From Candidatus Bathyarchaeota archaeon (lineage in GTDB: Archaea > Thermoproteota > Bathyarchaeia > TCS64), in assembly GCA_002726865.1 (NCBI GenBank), contig PBSW01000027.1, positions 1-36,562 of the forward strand: a DNA stretch of 36,562 nucleotides. Reading direction: 5' to 3'. The position numbers and the translations under genes were made by a program. Numbering within the stretch: the stretch's first letter is position 1; every line of letters begins with the position of its first letter. The notes under the pieces were generated by a model that worked only from the letters and a program-made list of their open reading frames with translations, was not told the origin of the DNA and made no database searches. Shown in pieces: positions 31,841 through 36,562 of the stretch.

Positions 31841-31861
31841 CTTTAAAGTAAAACGTTCAAT

Positions 31862-31943
31862 AATTCACACTTAACACCAAATGTGTATGTGTTTGTAGAT
31901 AGGGATAGATAGAGATAGGTGTGTGTGGGGCCTAAATTTTATC
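31862..31943 (+). repeat. Direct repeat copy 2, forms the promoter of the next gene
   Basis: Shares AATTCACAC, ATGTGTATGTGTTTG, TAGATAGGGATA and GGGGCCTAAATTTTATC with copy 1. Its CTAAATTTTA box lies about 33 nt before ATG 31969, so this copy acts as that gene's promoter region. Confidence 0.75.
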
Positions 31944-31968
31944 TCCAACCTCGTGAGACTTTAGAGGC

Positions 31969-33003
31969 ATGGTTCTATTCATCAGCGATCAGGATATCGC
32001 AAGGATCGAGGTCACCCCAGAGGAGGTCATCCAGGCCGTTGAAGGGGTCTATAACCAGGATGGCCGGGGCCTAGCGTACGATACTCCAAGGCATGAGGCT
32101 CGGATTAAAGGAAAGAATCTTCCCCATATCGCCCCGGGAACAACGAGCGTGGGGCAGGGGATGGCCTATCTCGAGGAGACGGGAGTGGTGGTGCTTTCCC
32201 ATTCCTTCCACTTCGACCAGAATTGGTACTGTAACCACCTCGTCGACCCCAAGGACGGTAGCATAATCGCGATCATCAAGAGGAGCAGATCTCCTCTAGG
32301 CGAGAGGACGAGAGGCGTAAAAACGGGAAACCTTAGGACCGGGGCCGCCGCAGCCATTGGGGCGAAGTATTTGGCTCGGAAACACATAGACGAGGTAGGA
32401 GTAATTGGGACAGGCAGGATAGGCGGAGCCTCTCTCCTCTGCCTATCGAAAGTGAGGGATTTTGACAGGGTTTACGTCCACTCCGGTCGGAGCAGGGATA
32501 AGGTTTTCGCCTCTGATATAGGGAGGATGCTGGGGGTTGACGTAACCGCAGCGAAGACAGTGGAGCAGGTCGTGACTAGTGCGGACGTCCTGATAACGGC
32601 CACATATGCCACAGAGCCCATCGTCAAAGGAGAGTGGCTAAGGGAGGGGGTTCATATTTCAGGCATGGGAGCCGACGGCCCCATGAAGGCAGAGCTAGAT
32701 GCCGAGGCTGTCAGGAGGGCTGACAAGATTGTCATCGACGGGGAAAAGTGCCTCAAGATCAAGGAGATCGCCGATCCCATTCGGCAGGGGATAATACGCT
32801 TAGACGATATCTACGGCAGGATCGGGGAGGTGGTCGCAGGGATGAAGCCGGGGAGAGAGGGTGACTCCGAGATCACCTTCTTCGAGAGCGATGGCACCCA
32901 TATGCAGTCCGCCGGTGTCGCATACCTCCTCTACGAGAAGGTTAAGGAGGCAGGCCTTGGAGTAGAGAAGGATGACCAAAAGTCATTCTCTCTTAACTTA
33001 TAA
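31969..33003 (+). CDS. Ornithine cyclodeaminase/mu-crystallin family dehydrogenase
   Basis: 344 residues. The NAD(P) motif is VIGTGRIGGASLLC (about 144-157), with VYVHSGRS at the second strand. The substrate region has RTGAAAAIGAKYLA, and SGMGADGPMKAELD follows the dinucleotide domain. Members are ornithine cyclodeaminases, alanine dehydrogenases or ketimine reductases; the substrate cannot be chosen here. The N-terminal third is complete and starts at an ATG placed just after the TATA box of repeat copy 2. It converges with a cupin gene. Confidence 0.88.
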   Translation: MVLFISDQDIARIEVTPEEVIQAVEGVYNQDGRGLAYDTPRHEARIKGKNLPHIAPGTTSVGQGMAYLEETGVVVLSHSFHFDQNWYCNHLVDPKDGSIIAIIKRSRSPLGERTRGVKTGNLRTGAAAAIGAKYLARKHIDEVGVIGTGRIGGASLLCLSKVRDFDRVYVHSGRSRDKVFASDIGRMLGVDVTAAKTVEQVVTSADVLITATYATEPIVKGEWLREGVHISGMGADGPMKAELDAEAVRRADKIVIDGEKCLKIKEIADPIRQGIIRLDDIYGRIGEVVAGMKPGREGDSEITFFESDGTHMQSAGVAYLLYEKVKEAGLGVEKDDQKSFSLNL

Positions 33004-33030
33004 CCAGCCTATTCGCCGAATAAACGAAAA

Positions 33031-33513
33031 TTACAGCCTCGAACTATTATCATCCATAGCAGGCCCCGACTTCGGATCCATATCAAGCCCCAGTTCGGAA
33101 ACGCGCGCGCTGAGTGCCGACTCTTCATCAGCTTCCTTTTTTTCGTTCTTACCCTCAGAAGCACCGATATTAGTGAACATATTCATAATTAGGAGGACCA
33201 AACGGTCTTTTCCCGGATTGGAGAAACTATGAAAGAGGTTGGGGGGCACCGTGATGATGCTCCCAGAGCTTACGGTCACTGGATCAGGTATTCCTTCAAC
33301 CCTGCAGACCCCTGATATGACGACTACAACGTGCTCCCGATCGTGGGTATGGTTTGTGGTGTGCCCCCCCGGCTCCATCCGGAAAATGCGGGAGGAGAAT
33401 CCCTTCAGGTCGGTTCTCTTGAGCACCGCCCAGATGGAGTTGACTCCGTTGAAACCCTCATTGGTTTCCGTAATCCCTGGCTCCTCTGAGAGCTTCCTGA
33501 TTTTAATGCTCAT
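33031..33513 (-). CDS. Cupin-domain protein
   Basis: 160 residues with one cupin barrel at about 38-115. Motif 1 is HTTNHTHDREHVVVVISG, with His ligands and Glu, and motif 2 lies around VPPNLFHSFSN. A charged, low-complexity tail (EGKNEKKEADEE) follows. Small single-domain cupins are metal enzymes or ligand sensors; no reaction can be assigned. It is convergent with the cyclodeaminase-like gene, 27 bp apart. Confidence 0.88.
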   Translation of the reverse strand: MSIKIRKLSEEPGITETNEGFNGVNSIWAVLKRTDLKGFSSRIFRMEPGGHTTNHTHDREHVVVVISGVCRVEGIPDPVTVSSGSIITVPPNLFHSFSNPGKDRLVLLIMNMFTNIGASEGKNEKKEADEESALSARVSELGLDMDPKSGPAMDDNSSRL

Positions 33514-33646
33514 ATTAGTCTCTGGGAAACTTTATTCGCCCTTCAACATAAGGCTGATCGGTAAGAATGGTTGAGTTTAGGGGTGGGGGACAAACGGATG
33601 GTATTATTATGAGTGAGAGGGCCCCTTTTACTATAGTAAGAAAGGG

Positions 33647-34074
33647 ATGCTAATCGCTTACACTAAGGTCTTCGACACCACAGAGATAAACATCACGTTC
33701 TACCACTATCCTACCCCCAAGATAGTGGAGGGCTGGTACAGGAGCGCCCACCGGGGTTTATCTATGCTCTCAAGCTCCCAGGGGTCATCACCCACGACAA
33801 ATGGCTCGATCTAAACAAGGGGGTCGAGCTAGATATTAACTTCAACTCTGGGGACCGGGTCGAGGCTAGGGTCCGGCGATACTCCATAGAGATCGACAGG
33901 AACTCGAAGACGGGGACTCATGACTGTGATGACTGGAGGAAAGAGGCTGAGAGAAAGAGGATATGCAAGCACATCGCGAAATTTCTGCTGAGCCTCACTG
34001 AGAGCCAAGCCCCGGAGCTCCTCACGTTGATGTGGGTGAACAGGGAGATCTGGCGGGCCATCGTAGCATATTGA
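33647..34074 (+). pseudogene. SWIM-zinc-finger-like protein interrupted by a -1 frameshift
   Basis: From ATG 33647 the frame reads MLIAYTKVFDTTEINITFYH on to WYRSAHR, then runs to an early TAA at 33812. From 33757 the next frame continues FIYALKLPGVITHDKW to a TGA at 34072, including CDDWRKEAERKRICKHIAKF, the CxxW...CKHI layout of a SWIM zinc finger. Adding one G to the GGGG run at 33753-33756 joins them into one 142-residue protein. It is therefore a recent frameshift or a base-calling error. GGG precedes the ATG. It ends 5 bp before dtdA's stop, convergent. Confidence 0.7.
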
Positions 34075-34079
34075 TGCCT

Positions 34080-34901
34080 TTACTTGACCTCTATCTTAAG
34101 CTTACTGAGGGCGACCTGGATTTTTTTCTTCTGATGACCTTTAAGACCCTTGTCAAGGACAGCATGATTGACACCGTCAAGGGTCTTGTCCTGCATCTGG
34201 GAGATGAGCTCCGGCGATAGGAGGTCGATGGCATACTTTGCAGCGATGTGACCGAAGGCGGTCTCCTCCTCTAGGACGCTGAAGGTGGGGCAATAATGAC
34301 CCCCGCCGAAGCCTATAGCCACGGGAACTTTCCCTTTGGTGTTTATTCCCTCGAGGACCGCCTCCACTAGATAGTGGGCTGACCCTGGGTCCTTCCATTG
34401 TTGCTTGCGGCTTCCTAGCTCGGCGAAGAACATTGGGGTCTTAAACTGGGTGGGGCTGTGGTGAGTAGCCTCCATGGAGACTTTGAATCCCTTCGGAGGG
34501 TTCTCAGAGAGCTCCAAGTAAATGTCCCGCATAGGGTTCGCGAGAGTGGGTTGGAGCTCCCGGGTCCTGCCTCCGTACATTGCCTTCCCAAAGTTCCCAG
34601 TGGGATGAACGGTGAAACTGGGCTGCCCGCTTTTGGCCCAGTGCCTTGAGGCGATAATGATATAGTCAAGTCCGTAAGTCTCAGCAAATCCGTCGAAGTC
34701 TGTGGGGTAGGGGTTAGGCTCCGGGGGGACTTTGTATCTTTCCTCAGGGACGATTAGGGGCTCTACCACGAGCATATATGTATCGCCCATACTGAGAACT
34801 GAAGCGTCCTCGGTCTCCGAGAACCCCAGCTCCCTAAATATGTTGAGCATGTTCGCCCCCGCGGGATCGGAGGGTGATAACGCGATTCCAATATTCCCCA
34901 T
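34080..34901 (-). CDS. dtdA: D-aminoacyl-tRNA deacylase, archaeal type (GEK1 family)
   Basis: Hydrolyses D-amino acids from mischarged tRNA. 273 residues. Family runs are GIALSPSDPAGANM at the N-terminus, SRHWAKSGQPSFTVHPTGNF, EATHHSPTQFKTPMFFAELG with paired histidines, and AIGFGGGHYCPTF. GAGGTG is 5 bases before the ATG, an ideal RBS, and CTAAAAGATA at about 34943 is a suitable TATA. The zinc-enzyme residues seem complete. Confidence 0.93.
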   Translation of the reverse strand: MGNIGIALSPSDPAGANMLNIFRELGFSETEDASVLSMGDTYMLVVEPLIVPEERYKVPPEPNPYPTDFDGFAETYGLDYIIIASRHWAKSGQPSFTVHPTGNFGKAMYGGRTRELQPTLANPMRDIYLELSENPPKGFKVSMEATHHSPTQFKTPMFFAELGSRKQQWKDPGSAHYLVEAVLEGINTKGKVPVAIGFGGGHYCPTFSVLEEETAFGHIAAKYAIDLLSPELISQMQDKTLDGVNHAVLDKGLKGHQKKKIQVALSKLKIEVK

Positions 34902-35072
34902 TTCAGCACCTCATAGACTGTTATTAGGGAGGGGCGGCCGCTGATATCTTTTAGGTTAGAGTGGGGAAGCAGGGACACCTGGGGATTCCGGAGAAAGAAG
35001 ACTTCAATATTCCTAATTCATTATTTTTATAGAAGTGGCCCGGGTATGTTATCTGTCCACTGGTGAGTGCTT

Positions 35073-35279
35073 ATGGGACGGGTAAAGAAAGGGACCACAT
35101 GTAGCGTCGACCCCTGTAAAGGTAGCGCCGTGAGATCGGTGAATGGGTCCAAGGCAAAGTCCATGCGTCTTAATGTGGAGGGGAAGCGGGCTTATCTTTG
35201 CAGGGAGCACTATAAAGAGTTTAAAAAGGGGAGTAAAAAAGACCGGCAGATTGAGAAGTGGCGTCAAGGCGTCCCCTAA
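35073..35279 (+). CDS. Small archaeal zinc-finger protein
   Basis: 68 residues: GRVKKGTTCSVDPCKGSAVRS at the N-terminus, then KRAYLCREHYKEFKKGSKKDR and a basic tail. Two Cys plus Cys-x-x-His form one zinc site. The strongly basic ends suggest RNA or ribosome binding. GTG 35067 is in frame, but GGTGAG five bases before ATG 35073 fixes the start. A TATA-like TTTTTATAG lies at about 35023-35032. The stop overlaps that of convergent thrS by 4 bp. It belongs to an uncharacterised archaeal family. Confidence 0.8.
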   Translation: MGRVKKGTTCSVDPCKGSAVRSVNGSKAKSMRLNVEGKRAYLCREHYKEFKKGSKKDRQIEKWRQGVP

Positions 35280-36562
35280 CCCACAAACTTTGGCCTACTC
35301 TGGACGCTTATGGGCAATGGAACCGGCCTGTAAGGCTTGCCTTTCACCTGTTTCTTGATCACAGAGGCCAAGTCCTTCAAAGACATGCTGTGGAGCTTTC
35401 CATCCGATCTCATTCTGACGGGGACCTCCTCGGAGCCTACCTCCTTCTCGCCCAGAACGACTATATAGGGTATCCACTCCTTTTCAGCGTCTCTGATCTT
35501 TTTCTGAACCCTTTCGGGCCTGTCATCGTAGTCTGCCCTGATCTTGTTCCGAGCCATCTTCTTGGCATATTTTTTTGCGAGGCCTATGTGGGCCTCTGAG
35601 ACAGGTATCATCCGGATTTGGGTGGGCGCCAGCCAGAGAGGTAGGGAGGGCCTAATCCCCTTCCGCATTCCCATATGAGCCTTTTCCAGGAGGGCGTAGA
35701 TATCCCTCTCGATTGCCCCGCTGGGGCTGCAGTGGAGAACTAGAGGGTGCTTCTCCCGGCCATCTTTATCCATATAACTGATCCCGTAACGCTTTCCGTT
35801 CTCTACGTCGAATTGGTCTGTGGCTAAGGCCGATGCCTTTCCTAGGGCGTCAATGAAGTTGAGATCATATTTTAGGACGAAGTAGAATGATCGCTCCTTC
35901 CAAAGCTCCAGAAGCGCTGGTTTCCCAAACTTCCTCACAAGGGATTGGACAAATCGCTTGTTCTTCTTCCAAAACTCCTCAGTCATCCTAAGGCCCATCT
36001 CGAACTCGTCCTTTCCGAAGCCTATGCCCGTGAGGGTGTCCTCCACAAGCTTATACCGGCGCATGAACTCTTTTTTCCCCTGCTTCAGATCCCTGCAGAG
36101 GGCGTGAACATCAGGCATAGTGAACGCCCTGAGTCTCCTGAGCCCCGCGAGTTCTCCCCTCTGCTCCTTACGGAAGCTGTACCGGGTGAGCTCGTAGATT
36201 CTGAGGGGGAGATTTCTGTAGCTGATGACGGCGTCATGGACCATTAGGAACTGACCGAAGCATGCGGCGAACCTAAGGAAGTACCTGGCGTCATCATGCT
36301 CAATGGTATATTGGCGGGCTGGGAACCTATTCAGATACTTGGCGAGGGTGGGATGGTTCATGTCGTACATGATGGGAGTCTCAACGGCCATGCCTCCATA
36401 GTCCAGGATTTTTTCTGTGACGAACTCTTCTAGCAGAGCCTTGACCATCCTTCCCTTTGGGTAGTACCTCATGTTCCCAGGGTCGGAAGCTGGCTCGTAG
36501 TCCACCAGCTCCAGGCTCTTCATTAAGCCCACGTGGGGGGGATCCTGGGTTACCGATCTGTC
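35276..36562 (-). CDS. thrS: Threonyl-tRNA synthetase, archaeal type (5' end beyond window)
   Basis: 428 C-terminal residues; the frame runs off the right edge. The class II core is present: motif 1 region YYPKGRMVKALLEEFV, motif 2 RYSFRKEQRGELAGLRRLRAFTMPD, zinc-type residues in AACFGQF, DVHALC and motif 3 near LHCSPSGAIERDIYAL. The anticodon-binding domain follows (PLWLAPTQIRMIPVSE to the end). Upstream codons (QDPPHVGLMKSLELVDYEP) are also family-like, so the GTG at 36532 is internal and not a start. The archaeal editing domain should lie beyond the window. Confidence 0.95.
   Translation of the reverse strand, partial: DRSVTQDPPHVGLMKSLELVDYEPASDPGNMRYYPKGRMVKALLEEFVTEKILDYGGMAVETPIMYDMNHPTLAKYLNRFPARQYTIEHDDARYFLRFAACFGQFLMVHDAVISYRNLPLRIYELTRYSFRKEQRGELAGLRRLRAFTMPDVHALCRDLKQGKKEFMRRYKLVEDTLTGIGFGKDEFEMGLRMTEEFWKKNKRFVQSLVRKFGKPALLELWKERSFYFVLKYDLNFIDALGKASALATDQFDVENGKRYGISYMDKDGREKHPLVLHCSPSGAIERDIYALLEKAHMGMRKGIRPSLPLWLAPTQIRMIPVSEAHIGLAKKYAKKMARNKIRADYDDRPERVQKKIRDAEKEWIPYIVVLGEKEVGSEEVPVRMRSDGKLHSMSLKDLASVIKKQVKGKPYRPVPLPISVQSRPKFVG

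Noticed and set aside
33609..33653. ATG at 33609 as an upstream start of the SWIM-like protein
   Set aside because: It is in another frame and would need a second frameshift; ATG 33647 with GGG upstream is simpler.
1..36562. CRISPR array or insertion sequence
   Set aside because: No regularly spaced repeats and no transposase frame were seen on either strand.

Overview
The window is a gene-dense piece of an archaeal chromosome. Markers are aIF5B, ribosomal protein S6e, Cbf5 (box H/ACA pseudouridine synthase), Nep1, an archaeal histone, archaeal-type ThrRS, DtdA, a CRM-domain YhbY protein, a type II prepilin peptidase and a tRNA-Thr whose anticodon loop carries an intron in a perfect bulge-helix-bulge. 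Promoters look archaeal, with A/T TATA boxes often 27-30 nt before the start codon and therefore short-leader or leaderless mRNAs. Several genes fit an anaerobe: two radical SAM enzymes, a flavodoxin, a C_GCAxxG redox protein, pyruvate phosphate dikinase and thiazoline-hydrolase/TIGR04076-type proteins. An uncultivated TACK-type (Bathyarchaeia-like) or related archaeon would fit, but the sequence alone does not fix the lineage.

Layout. 1-6.6 kb: end of an unknown gene, intron-containing tRNA-Thr(GGT), endonuclease IV, prepilin peptidase, a CBS-pair protein, an L-2-hydroxyglutarate oxidase-like flavoprotein and a ThDP enzyme of the acetolactate synthase family. 6.8-8.5 kb (minus): family III CoA-transferase behind a small cysteine protein. 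9.0-11.2 kb: aIF5B-S6e translation operon. 11.5-14.2 kb (minus): a tight operon of a ribbon-helix-helix-like protein, ATP sulfurylase and an AlkP-superfamily phosphodiesterase. 14.8-19.4 kb: galactokinase, an orphan CARF-winged-helix regulator, Cbf5, a class I methyltransferase and convergent YhbY. 19.9-20.8 kb: a 58-residue zinc protein, tRNA-Gln(TTG) and an AT-rich HNH-like gene. 20.8-27 kb: ppdK, a glyoxalase-fold remnant, radical SAM, flavodoxin, SagB-type nitroreductase and an NrdG2-type radical SAM protein. 27.5-29.6 kb: C_GCAxxG protein, SpoIIM-like membrane protein and histone (minus), divergent from nep1. 29.6-33.5 kb: an accessory patch with small uncharacterised genes, decayed fragments, a duplicated about 80-100 bp element with a TATA box, a candidate structured RNA, an ornithine-cyclodeaminase-family gene and a cupin. 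33.6-36.6 kb: a SWIM-like gene broken by one base in a G run, dtdA, a small zinc protein and the 3' two thirds of thrS.

Most of the window is informational housekeeping (translation, rRNA/tRNA modification, proofreading, chromatin) mixed with short metabolic units. The spots that ordinary annotation explains least are 31.09-31.95 kb (repeat pair around a membrane-protein gene and a closed multi-hairpin RNA candidate), the sulfurylase operon without any visible APS reductase, the orphan CARF regulator with no CRISPR locus nearby, and the degenerate HNH gene beside tRNA-Gln. I found no CRISPR array, insertion sequence or clear integrated element.
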